A stretch of 5,367 nucleotides of DNA from Variovorax sp. (GCA_028292835.1 JAQGLP010000503.1:1-5367), one strand, 5' to 3'. Shown: positions 1 through 5,367, counted from the stretch's first letter. Notes: a model not told the origin generated them from the letters alone. Made by a program: numbers and translations.

Positions 1-634
1 TCGACGCCCGCGTGAATTCGACCACCTCGCTGGTTCCCATGATGATTTCATGCCCGACGTCAAATCGGGCCCCGCCCGCCGGGACCACGGAAATGTCCGG
101 CTGGTGGCGCGCTATGAATTCACGGACGGTGGGCGTCAGAACCGTGTCGCCGGACAGGTAGAGGCTGGGTTCCCCCGGCATTTCGATGAAATAGCCCACG
201 CCGTGTTCCATCAGCAACCCGATCAGTCCCCGGCCATGCAGGCAGGACACGGTTCTGATTTGACCGCCGAGGAAGGCCTGGGGCTCCTGGTGGCCCTCCG
301 GCAACGCAACTGCGTTCAGGCCCCGCTGACGAAGATGCTCCGCATCGTGCGGCGTACAGATCACCGGAATTTGCCGGGTTCGCAGCCATTGCCGTGCCGC
401 GCGGTCGAGGTGGTCGAAGTGGCCTTTCTGGCAATGCGTAATCAGGCAATGCGTGACCGATTCGAGCAGGGAATCGGTCATTGCGGGCAGGTCGACGATC
501 GGATTGCGCTGCCGCTGGCCGATAAATCTCAATGGCGGCAAACCGTTTTTGGGTGCCAGCATCGGATCGACCAGAATTCGGTGGGCACCCAATTCAAGCA
601 CGATCGTCGCATTGCGGATTTGCGTTATTTTCAA
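1..634 (-). CDS. MBL-fold metallo-hydrolase (UlaG-like), 3' end beyond window
   Basis: This is a metallo-beta-lactamase-fold hydrolase of the UlaG-like branch; the substrate is unknown. The window holds 211 codons, and the gene runs off the left edge without a stop. Visible landmarks are an N-terminal strand typical of the family (KITQIRNATIVLELG, 2-16), an LVDPML segment (21-26), a metal motif region THCQKGHFDHLD (66-77) with H72, D74 and H75, a further His at 133 (CLHGRG), SGDT with D163 (161-164), and PAGGARF (185-191). I chose the TTG at 634-632 because a strong AAGGAGG lies 7 bases upstream and homologues I recall begin MKITQIRNA. An in-frame ATG at 661-659 would add nine residues but would place that ribosome site inside the gene. 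The first His of the usual HxHxDH motif is displaced (see findings). No signal peptide is seen, so the protein is probably cytoplasmic. It is divergent from the regulator at 724 and may be its target. The family call is firm; the function is open. Confidence 0.85.
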   Translation of the reverse strand, partial: MKITQIRNATIVLELGAHRILVDPMLAPKNGLPPLRFIGQRQRNPIVDLPAMTDSLLESVTHCLITHCQKGHFDHLDRAARQWLRTRQIPVICTPHDAEHLRQRGLNAVALPEGHQEPQAFLGGQIRTVSCLHGRGLIGLLMEHGVGYFIEMPGEPSLYLSGDTVLTPTVREFIARHQPDISVVPAGGARFDVGHEIIMGTSEVVEFTRAS

Positions 635-641
635 AATGATT

Positions 642-648
642 CCTCCTT
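642..648 (-). promoter_or_regulatory. Strong Shine-Dalgarno of the MBL-fold gene
   Basis: Read on the minus strand, this is AAGGAGG, a near-perfect anti-16S complement, followed by 7 bases and then the TTG at 634. It decides the start codon: the alternative in-frame ATG at 661-659 lies upstream of it. Confidence 0.75.
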
Positions 649-660
649 GGGGAGGGCTCA

Positions 661-689
661 TTGTGTTTTTCCCGAGGCAAATATAAAAT
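661..689 (+). promoter_or_regulatory. Candidate sigma-70 promoter for the GlxA-type regulator
   Basis: A weak -35-like TTGTGT (661-666) is separated by 17 bases from TAAAAT (684-689), which matches the -10 consensus at five of six positions. Transcription would begin near 696, leaving a leader of under 30 bases before the ATG at 724. The same AT-rich patch (680-690) could supply a -10 (TATATT read leftward, 685-680) for the hydrolase gene, but no good -35 is visible there. This is inference from hexamer matching only. Confidence 0.3.
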
Positions 690-690
690 A

Positions 691-722
691 GCAGAAAACG
701 ACATAAACCGATTGTTTTCTGC
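691..722. repeat. Perfect 9-bp inverted repeat, candidate operator or leader hairpin
   Basis: GCAGAAAAC (691-699) and its exact reverse complement GTTTTCTGC (714-722) flank a 14-base spacer. The arm centres are 23 bp apart, about two helical turns. The repeat lies just downstream of the candidate -10 and ends one base before the regulator ATG at 724. A protein bound here could block both divergent promoters. As RNA it would form a stem over the region where a ribosome binding site is expected, and no clear Shine-Dalgarno is seen for the regulator. The repeat is directly visible; its role is inferred. Confidence 0.55.
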
Positions 723-723
723 C

Positions 724-1698
724 ATGACGCCCTCGCCGACGGTCCGCATCGGTTTGCTTCTGTACCCAAATTGCATGCCGGCAGGGCTGTTCGCGTTTTC
801 GGATCTTGTCCACGCAGCGAACCGGCGCAACGGGGCCTGCCTCTTCGAGGTGTGTTTTGTGGCAGCCCGGCCCGGTGCCGTCGAATGCGCCCATGGCCAG
901 ACGCTGGTAGCCGGCGCATCGGTCCGGGACACCCCTCTGGATGCCCTGCTGGCGCCTGGATTCTGGGCTGAATCGCCGCAGCAAGTGTCCAGCGCGCTTG
1001 GCACCAATGCGGATTTGATTGCATTGCTGGCCGCATTGCGGAAAGGCGTCATGCTGTGGAGCTATTGCACCGGTGTCTGCCTGCTCGCTGCCGCCGGAAG
1101 GCTGAACGAACAGAAAGCCACGGTCACCTGGTGGCTGGCCGACGCAATGCGGCAGCGCCATCCAGAAATCCTTTGGCAAATCGAGCGAACGAGTGTTTTC
1201 AATCCGGACACGGCCACCGCGTCGGGGGTCAACGGTTATTTACCGATCGCCCAGGCGCTGATAGAGCGGCGTCTCAGTGCCGAGGCTTATCGCGACTTGA
1301 CGAAGCTGATGGTATTGCCACGGCCCGAGATCAGCCACCACGCCTTCCAGACGATGAACCTGATCGAGCAACCGGACCGGCTGCTTCGCAAGCTGCATGC
1401 GATCGCAGAACAGATTCCCGCGACCGAATTGACAGTGCAGCGATTGGCCAAGGAGCTGGGCACTTCGGAGCGGACGCTTGCGCGGAAAATTACTGCGGCC
1501 ACGGGGCTGCCAATCGCCGGTTACGTGCGGCGAATCAAGCTCAATCAGGTGAGTGAACGCCTGATCCTGACTTCCGTGCCTGCCAGCACGATCAGCGCGG
1601 AGCTGGGTTTCAGCAGCGATTCGAGCATGCGCCGCATGTTCAAGGAGCTCACCGCCCTTACGCCAGCGGAATACCGTCAGGCATTCGGACGTTGCTGA
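724..1698 (+). CDS. GlxA family transcriptional regulator (DJ-1/PfpI-like domain plus AraC HTH)
   Basis: This is a 324-residue cytoplasmic DNA-binding regulator, a normal length for the GlxA group of the AraC family. Residues about 7-195 form a DJ-1/PfpI-like (class I glutamine amidotransferase-like) domain that in this family probably senses a small ligand; it includes RIGLLLYPN (8-16) and a nucleophile-elbow-like WSYCTGVCLLAAAG (112-125) with C115. Residues about 218-322 carry two helix-turn-helix units: LTVQRLAKELGTSERTLARK (236-255), then a second ending in the AraC-family signature (SAELGFSSDSSMRRMFKE, 291-308, and LTPAEYRQAF, 312-321). I chose the ATG at 724 because the protein then begins shortly before the conserved first strand. 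The frame stays open back to a TTG at 661, which would add 21 unfamiliar residues. The segment where relatives usually have ATTHW reads ATVTWW (132-137). The gene is divergent from the MBL hydrolase, which suggests local control; the ligand is unknown. Confidence 0.9.
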   Translation: MTPSPTVRIGLLLYPNCMPAGLFAFSDLVHAANRRNGACLFEVCFVAARPGAVECAHGQTLVAGASVRDTPLDALLAPGFWAESPQQVSSALGTNADLIALLAALRKGVMLWSYCTGVCLLAAAGRLNEQKATVTWWLADAMRQRHPEILWQIERTSVFNPDTATASGVNGYLPIAQALIERRLSAEAYRDLTKLMVLPRPEISHHAFQTMNLIEQPDRLLRKLHAIAEQIPATELTVQRLAKELGTSERTLARKITAATGLPIAGYVRRIKLNQVSERLILTSVPASTISAELGFSSDSSMRRMFKELTALTPAEYRQAFGRC

Positions 1699-1827
1699 AT
1701 ACTTTCCGGAAAGCTGAACTGAAACGTTGAGCATCTGCCTTGAGGTGGCGCCCGCAACAAGTTGGGCGGCTGCACAAGGCCATGGCGTCTTTCGGCATGA
1801 GGCTCCGATGCCTCTGCGCCCTGCGCC
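1699..1827. other. Convergent intergenic gap with palindrome and weak hairpins
   Basis: This gap separates the regulator's stop from the stop of the opposing transporter operon. It holds a perfect 12-bp palindrome, CTTTCCGGAAAG (1702-1713), three bases after the regulator stop; a 7-base hairpin with one mismatch (1713-1732); a CGCCC/GGGCG pair (1750-1754 / 1764-1768); and a GAGGC/GCCTC pair (1799-1803 / 1810-1814). None is followed by a T-run in either direction. I see no gene here. The mixed composition suggests this is the seam between two regions of different base content. Confidence 0.5.
1713..1732 (+). terminator. Possible weak terminator hairpin after the regulator
   Basis: GCTGAAC (1713-1719) and GTTGAGC (1726-1732) can pair at six of seven positions around a 6-base loop, 14 bases past the regulator stop. 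Only a poor ATCTGCCTT follows, so intrinsic termination would be inefficient. The hairpin could instead be chance. Confidence 0.22.
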
Positions 1828-2556
1828 TCAGCGCGACTGCTCGACCCACCCCACCAGTTCCGCCACCACCGCGTCGCTCGCCGCCGCCAGCGCCTTGACG
1901 CCGCCGGGAGCATCGGCGCTGGGGGCCGGCTGGCGCACGGTGAAGACGCGCTGGCCCAGCACACGGTCGCCTCCGGGGGCGCCGCGCACCAGCGTCGCGC
2001 GCAGGCGCACCAGGCCGGCGCTGTGCCCGGGCGCGTCGAAGTAGTGGCTGAATTCCTCCAGCGACACGCGCAGGGTGTCCGGGGCCCGGCCTTCGGTGCG
2101 TGCCAGCGTGGCGGCCTCCTGGGTGTCGAGCACGGTGCGGCGCGCCGCCAGCGCGTCGCGCAGGCGCTGGCGCAGCAGCTGCGCGGGCGGCAGGCTCCAG
2201 CGCGACTGGCCGTAGGGGCGCAGCTCGTTGGCGTCGGCGTAGGCCAGGCGGTAGAGGAGCTGGGTGCCGTCGAGCCGCGCGTTGGCATCGATCTCGGGCA
2301 GCGTGAGGGGTGGCAGCGCCGATGCAGGGCCGCTCGCGCCGGGCGAGGCCGGGACGGCCGCCAGCGGACCGGGACCGAAGTCGTAGAGCGTGACACGCGC
2401 CGGCTTCTCGGGCAGGGCGCCACAGCCGCCGAGGCCCAGCACCACACCCAGGCCCAGCCCGAGCGCCAGCGGGCGCAGCCGCGAACGCGCTTGGTTCAAT
2501 ATGCCTGCAGCGCTCGTCCCTCTTGTGTTTCGAGCTATTGTTTTTATAGCAACCAT
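1828..2556 (-). CDS. ABC-type transport auxiliary lipoprotein (PqiC/DUF330-like)
   Basis: This 242-residue lipoprotein is the last gene of the MCE operon. Proteins of the ABC-transport auxiliary family (PqiC/YmbA type) partner with MCE proteins and are thought to link the transporter to the outer membrane. The lipobox LGGC puts the modified Cys at residue 45, after a hydrophobic run (about 28-44). Next come the family-like VTLYDFGPG (55-63), a Pro/Ala/Ser linker (64-85), a segment LLYRLAYADANELRPYGQSRW (split across 100-120), and a helical C-terminus. The ATG at 2556 lies 11 bases after the MCE stop, without a good ribosome site, so translational coupling is likely. That start makes a 44-residue signal peptide, which is long. 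An in-frame TTG at 2499-2497 would give Cys26, a normal length. The first 20 codons or so overlap AT-richer, repeat-like DNA unlike the rest of the gene. The family call rests on operon position, lipobox and the motif pattern; the exact start is uncertain. Confidence 0.83.
   Translation of the reverse strand: MVAIKTIARNTRGTSAAGILNQARSRLRPLALGLGLGVVLGLGGCGALPEKPARVTLYDFGPGPLAAVPASPGASGPASALPPLTLPEIDANARLDGTQLLYRLAYADANELRPYGQSRWSLPPAQLLRQRLRDALAARRTVLDTQEAATLARTEGRAPDTLRVSLEEFSHYFDAPGHSAGLVRLRATLVRGAPGGDRVLGQRVFTVRQPAPSADAPGGVKALAAASDAVVAELVGWVEQSR
2494..2552. repeat. Comamonadaceae-type interspersed repeat-like sequence inside the lipoprotein 5' end
   Basis: On the plus strand this stretch runs from GTTCAATATGCCTGCAGCGC to GAGCTATTGTTTTTATAGCA. 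It contains GCTCG/CGAGC (2512-2516 / 2531-2535) and GCTAT/ATAGC (2534-2538 / 2546-2550) inverted arms. The layout (TTCAA, then a CT-x-AGCGCT block, a spacer, AGCTAT, T-run, ATAG) matches my memory of a small non-coding repeat common in Comamonadaceae genomes. GC in 2501-2560 is 29 of 60, against about 70% or more around it. The resemblance is recalled, not searched. Confidence 0.5.
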
Positions 2557-2567
2557 GGTGTCGATCT

Positions 2568-3554
2568 TCAGGGGCGTTCGGCGCTGCCGGCCGGTGCCGT
2601 AAAGCCGGGCTCGCCCGGCCCGGCGGAGGTGCCGCCGTTGCCGTAGAGCAGCGACTGCGGGTTGTCGTTCAGGCCCTCGGCCACGCGGCCGAGTCGGCGC
2701 ACGGTGCGCGAGGTGTCCTCGACGACGCGGTTGACGCGCGGCAGGGTGCCGCCGTTGAAGGTGTCGACCGCCTGCGTCAGCGACTTGGCACCCTCGCCCA
2801 GCCGGCTGATGGCGCCGTCGGGCGCGTTGAGCCGCCCGACGGTGGCGTTCAGGTTGTTGGCGGTGCGCGAGACGTCGGAGGACGCCTTCTTGAGCGACGC
2901 CAGGGTATCCTTGGTGTGCTCGGCCAGCGGCGGCAGCGCCGCCAGCACCGGGTTGACGCGGGTGCGCACGGTCTGGTCGAGCTGCTGGGTCAGCCGGTTG
3001 GCGCTGGCCGTGGCCTGCGCGATGTTCTCCAGCGCGTCGGCGATGCGCTTCTGGTTGTCGTCGCCCATGAGCTGGTTGGCGCGCTGGGTGACCAGCTCGA
3101 CCTGCGCGAGGATGGCTTCGCCCCGGTCCTGCATCTGGGCAAAGGCCGAGGATTTGAACGGGATGGTGGGCGGGTCGTCGTTGTTGGGCACCAGCGCCAC
3201 CTGCGAGCCGCCCTTGTCGTCGAGCGCGATGAAGGCCAGTCCCGTGACGCCCTGGTAGCTCAGCGCGGCGTAGGTCGAGGTGGTGAGCGGCACGCGCTGG
3301 TCGACCGAGATGCGCACGCGCACGTTGCCCTTGATCTTGGGGTCGAAGTCGATCGAGGTCACCTTGCCGACGGCGATGCCCCGGTAGCGCACCGCCGCCT
3401 GCGGCTGCAGCCCGCTGACCGCCTCGCGCGTGGTGAGCTGGTAGAGGTTGCGCACCGCGTCGTCGCGCGTGAACCAGACGACCAGGCCGACGATCAGGGC
3501 GAGCACACCGAGCACGAAGGCGCCGGCGGCGAGGGCGTGGGCTTTGTTTTCCAT
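2568..3554 (-). CDS. MlaD family (MCE domain) lipid-transport protein
   Basis: This 328-residue protein is the periplasmic, substrate-handling subunit of an MCE lipid transporter. A short cytoplasmic start is followed by one membrane anchor (about 8-28, LAAGAFVLGVLALIVGLVVW), then an MCE domain (about 38-115) containing VRYRGIAVGKVTSIDF (55-70) and the YQGVTGLAFIALD stretch (100-112). A long, mostly helical tail (about 135-297) lacks Pro except near 202-209 and probably forms the coiled-coil barrel of an MCE hexamer. The C-terminus has DNPQSLLYGNGG (297-308) and a PGEPGF motif (313-318), an ending I recall from proteobacterial MCE proteins paired with an auxiliary lipoprotein. The ATG has AGGAG 10 bases upstream (3569-3565). 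The gene starts 6 bases after the ATPase stop and is followed 11 bases later by the lipoprotein gene. It is longer than E. coli MlaD (about 180 residues), because of the tail. It is a single-MCE protein, unlike PqiB or LetB. Confidence 0.92.
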   Translation of the reverse strand: MENKAHALAAGAFVLGVLALIVGLVVWFTRDDAVRNLYQLTTREAVSGLQPQAAVRYRGIAVGKVTSIDFDPKIKGNVRVRISVDQRVPLTTSTYAALSYQGVTGLAFIALDDKGGSQVALVPNNDDPPTIPFKSSAFAQMQDRGEAILAQVELVTQRANQLMGDDNQKRIADALENIAQATASANRLTQQLDQTVRTRVNPVLAALPPLAEHTKDTLASLKKASSDVSRTANNLNATVGRLNAPDGAISRLGEGAKSLTQAVDTFNGGTLPRVNRVVEDTSRTVRRLGRVAEGLNDNPQSLLYGNGGTSAGPGEPGFTAPAGSAERP

Positions 3555-3560
3555 GGGGTA

Positions 3561-4607
3561 TCAACTCCTGGTTGCCGCGGGCGGCGGCCACGGGCCGCTG
3601 CGCTCCCGAGGCGGCGCTTCGGCGCGTGCGGTGCCGACGTCGATGGCCAGACCCGCAGCGCCATCGGGATCGACCTGGGCCGCGTCATCCGCCTCCGGAT
3701 GCTCGTGCAGCGCCGCCATGGCGCGCTGGCCGCGGCCTCCCAGGAAATAGTCCTGGATGAAGGGGTGCGGGCAGGCGATCACCTCGCGCGCGGTGCCCGC
3801 GACGATGACGCGCTGGTCGGCCAGCACGGCGATGCGCGTCGAGAGGTCGAACAGCGTGTCGAGGTCGTGTGTCACCATCACCACCGTCAGGCCGAGCTCG
3901 CGGTGCAGGCCGCGCAGCAGGTCGCAGAAGTCGTCGGCGCCTTCCGGATCGAGCCCGGCGGTGGGCTCGTCGAGCAGCAGGAGGGGCGCGTCCATGACGA
4001 GGGCGCGCGCCAGCGCCACGCGCTTGATCATGCCGCCCGACAGGTCGGCCGGCATCTTCAGGGCGTGCTCGGGGCCGAGGCCGACCATCTGCAGCTTGAC
4101 CATGGCGGCGTCGCGGATCAGCACGTCGGGCAGCACCTTGAGTTCGCGCAGCGCGAAGGCAATGTTGTCGAGCACGTTGAAGGCCGAGAACAGCGCACCG
4201 TGCTGGAACAGCATGCCGACGTTGGCGGTGCCCTTGGCGCTCAGCTCGCCGGGCGCGGCGCCGAGCACGCGCACCTCGCCCTTCGTGGGTTTTTCCAGGC
4301 CGAGGATCTGGCGCAGCAGCACGGTCTTGCCGGTGCCCGAGCCGCCCACCAGCGACAGCACCTCGCCGCGCTCGATAGTCAGGTCGAGGTCGCGGTGCAC
4401 GACCTGCTCGCGTCCGGGCGATTGAAACACGGTCCAGAGCTTGCGGATCTCGACCACCGGAGCGTGGTCGCCGCGGTCCGCGCCCAGGGCCTCGGCCTGC
4501 CGGCCGAGCCGCCGCAGGATGCGCCGGCCGCGCGCGCCCTCCGGACGGCCGGCGGGTGGCAGCGGCGCGGTGCCGCGCTGCGGCCAGGGGTCGCGCCGCT
4601 CGCTCAT
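3561..4607 (-). CDS. ABC transporter ATP-binding protein (MlaF-like) of the MCE transporter
   Basis: This 348-residue cytoplasmic ATPase powers lipid movement through the MlaE-type permease. The nucleotide-binding domain spans about 50-290. It shows Walker A GGSGTGKT (88-95), Q-loop Gln135 in MLFQHGALF, signature LSGGM (189-193), Walker B LLLLDEPT (209-216, D213/E214), D-loop AGLD (217-220) and switch His247 (VTHD). The GALFSAFNV run after the Q-loop and the LSGGM-IKR-VALARAL form are typical of the MlaF/TGD3 group. All catalytic residues are present. It is longer than E. coli MlaF (about 270 residues), with a basic, Arg/Pro-rich N-terminal extension of about 50 residues and an acidic to Pro-rich C-terminal tail of about 58 (291-348). 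The ATG at 4607 overlaps the permease stop as ATGA; a start nearer residue 50 cannot be excluded, but no stronger one was seen. MCE follows 6 bases after the stop. Confidence 0.93.
   Translation of the reverse strand: MSERRDPWPQRGTAPLPPAGRPEGARGRRILRRLGRQAEALGADRGDHAPVVEIRKLWTVFQSPGREQVVHRDLDLTIERGEVLSLVGGSGTGKTVLLRQILGLEKPTKGEVRVLGAAPGELSAKGTANVGMLFQHGALFSAFNVLDNIAFALRELKVLPDVLIRDAAMVKLQMVGLGPEHALKMPADLSGGMIKRVALARALVMDAPLLLLDEPTAGLDPEGADDFCDLLRGLHRELGLTVVMVTHDLDTLFDLSTRIAVLADQRVIVAGTAREVIACPHPFIQDYFLGGRGQRAMAALHEHPEADDAAQVDPDGAAGLAIDVGTARAEAPPRERSGPWPPPAATRS
3565..3569 (-). promoter_or_regulatory. Ribosome binding site of the MCE gene, overlapping the ATPase 3' end
   Basis: Minus-strand AGGAG lies inside the last codons of the ATPase gene, 10 bases before the MCE ATG at 3554. 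It supports that start and coupled translation of the two genes. Confidence 0.6.
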
Positions 4608-5367
4608 GATCGGAAGCCCACGCTGCGGAACATCACCGCGAACAGCGCGTCGATCACGATCACCACCGTGATCGAGGTCACCACCGAGGTCGTGGTGCCG
4701 CGCCCCAGGCTCTCGGTGTTGGGCTCCACGCGCAGGCCGTTGAAGCAGGCCACCAGCCCGATCAGGATGCCGAAGACGGCCGATTTCGCGATCGCCAGCC
4801 AGAGGTTGGCGATCGGCACCGCGCGCGGCAGCGCCGAGATGAAATACGCCGGCGACAGGTCGAGCGCGGCGTCGGCCGCCATCATCCCGCCGACCAGCGC
4901 GGCCATCGAGGTCCAGAAGCTGATGAGCGGCATGACGATGGCCAGCGCCAGCACGCGCGGCATCACCAGCCGGAAGCCGTGCGCGATGCCCATGACGCGC
5001 ATCGCGTCGAGCTCGTCGGTCACACGCATGACGCCGATCTGCGCCGTGATGGCCGAGCCCGAGCGTCCGGCGATCAGCACCGCCGCGAGCACCGGGCCCA
5101 GCTCGCGGACCAGCGACAGGCCCAGCAGGTTGACGATGAAGCTCTCGCCGCCGTACTGGCGCAGCTGCTGCGCGATCAGGTAGGCCAGCACCACGCCGAT
5201 CAGGAGGCCGACCAGCGCCGTGATCGGCATGGCGGTGGCGCCGATGTTGTAGAGGTGCCCCGAGAAATCGCGCCACGGTCCGCGGTGCGGCGCGCGTGCG
5301 AGGCGGCCCAGGTCGAGCGCCATCTGGCCGATCAGCTGCACGAAATCGCGCGCCACGCCCAGCATGC
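4604..5367 (-). CDS. MlaE family ABC transporter permease, 5' end beyond window
   Basis: This is the inner-membrane permease of the MCE transporter. The last 253 codons and two bases of a preceding codon are present; the gene continues past the right edge. Numbering from the Met at 5365, membrane segments lie at about 46-66, 82-99, 132-160, 185-208 and 226-246. The conserved cytoplasmic stretch ELGPVLAAVLIAGRSGSAIT (88-107) is followed by RVTDELDAMRVMGI (114-127), the coupling-helix region that contacts the ATPase in MlaE proteins. PNTESLGRGTTTSVV (215-229) is also characteristic. The Met at 5365 is probably not the true start: related permeases that I recall carry about 120 more residues, including a STAS/MlaB-like domain, so that domain may be fused here just outside the window. 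The stop TGA overlaps the ATPase ATG by 4 bases, showing a shared transcript whose promoter lies beyond the window. Confidence 0.93.
   Translation of the reverse strand, partial: MLGVARDFVQLIGQMALDLGRLARAPHRGPWRDFSGHLYNIGATAMPITALVGLLIGVVLAYLIAQQLRQYGGESFIVNLLGLSLVRELGPVLAAVLIAGRSGSAITAQIGVMRVTDELDAMRVMGIAHGFRLVMPRVLALAIVMPLISFWTSMAALVGGMMAADAALDLSPAYFISALPRAVPIANLWLAIAKSAVFGILIGLVACFNGLRVEPNTESLGRGTTTSVVTSITVVIVIDALFAVMFRSVGFRS

Noticed and set aside
50..691. A 213-codon plus-strand frame opposite the MBL hydrolase
   Set aside because: The minus-strand frame carries clear family motifs and a strong ribosome site, while this one has no recognisable features.
661..723. TTG at 661 as the start of the regulator
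   Set aside because: It adds 21 residues with no family likeness, would place the promoter patch and inverted repeat inside the gene, and has no ribosome site. The ATG at 724 fits the conserved first strand.
658..1179. Minus-strand frames opposite the regulator (594-1052 and 658-1179)
   Set aside because: They are antisense shadows of a well-supported DJ-1/AraC protein, with no motifs of their own.
1799..1814. GAGGC/GCCTC hairpin as terminator of the transporter operon
   Set aside because: The stem is only 5 bp, and no T-run follows in the minus direction, so it is too weak to call.
1828..3591. A 587-codon minus-strand frame that would fuse an upstream region to the lipoprotein
   Set aside because: Its upstream part is the MCE gene read in another frame and is Arg/Gly/Ala-rich. 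The lipoprotein has its own start and signal peptide just after the MCE stop.
2916..5183. A 755-codon open frame on the plus strand, antisense to the transporter genes
   Set aside because: It lies opposite three well-supported genes, is rich in Arg, Gly, Ala, Val, Gln and His as expected for a GC-rich antisense frame, and shows no recognisable domain.
3561..5276. Extension of the ATPase frame upstream into the permease gene (571 codons)
   Set aside because: The extra residues are an out-of-frame reading of the permease; the ATG in the ATGA overlap is the sensible start.

Overview
The window most likely comes from a high-GC betaproteobacterium, probably of the family Comamonadaceae. Two things suggest this: the GC-rich, compact MCE transporter operon on the right, and a short interspersed sequence near 2.49-2.55 kb that resembles a repeat I remember from Acidovorax/Variovorax-type genomes. 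The assignment is an inference and was not checked by search.

Left part (1 to about 1.7 kb, roughly 55% GC in sampled lines): a divergent gene pair. A metallo-beta-lactamase-fold hydrolase runs leftward off the window edge (1-634, minus). A GlxA-type transcriptional regulator with a DJ-1/PfpI-like sensor domain and an AraC-type DNA-binding domain runs rightward (724-1698, plus). The 89-base gap between them holds a strong ribosome binding site for the hydrolase, an AT-rich candidate promoter, and a perfect 9-bp inverted repeat (691-699 / 714-722) just before the regulator's start codon. The regulator probably controls itself and/or the hydrolase.

Middle (1699-1827): a short convergent gap with a 12-bp palindrome and weak hairpins but no convincing intrinsic terminator.

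Right part (1828-5367, about 70% or more GC in the sampled coding line, minus strand): a tightly packed operon, read right to left. It encodes an MlaE-type permease (its 5' part lies outside the window), an MlaF-type ATPase (4-base ATGA overlap with the permease), an MlaD-type MCE protein (6-base gap) and an ABC-transport auxiliary lipoprotein of the PqiC type (11-base gap). Together these should form an MCE lipid transporter: permease and ATPase in the inner membrane, the MCE protein anchored there and reaching into the periplasm, and the lipoprotein probably contacting the outer membrane. No separate MlaB or MlaC gene follows within this operon, so it is a Mla-related paralogous system rather than the classic E. 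coli mla locus.

I found no RNA gene, CRISPR array or complete mobile element. The points most worth a second look are the repeat-like DNA that encodes the lipoprotein N-terminus, the operator-like inverted repeat, the composition break between the two halves, and the altered zinc motif of the hydrolase. None of these amounts to a clearly new system.
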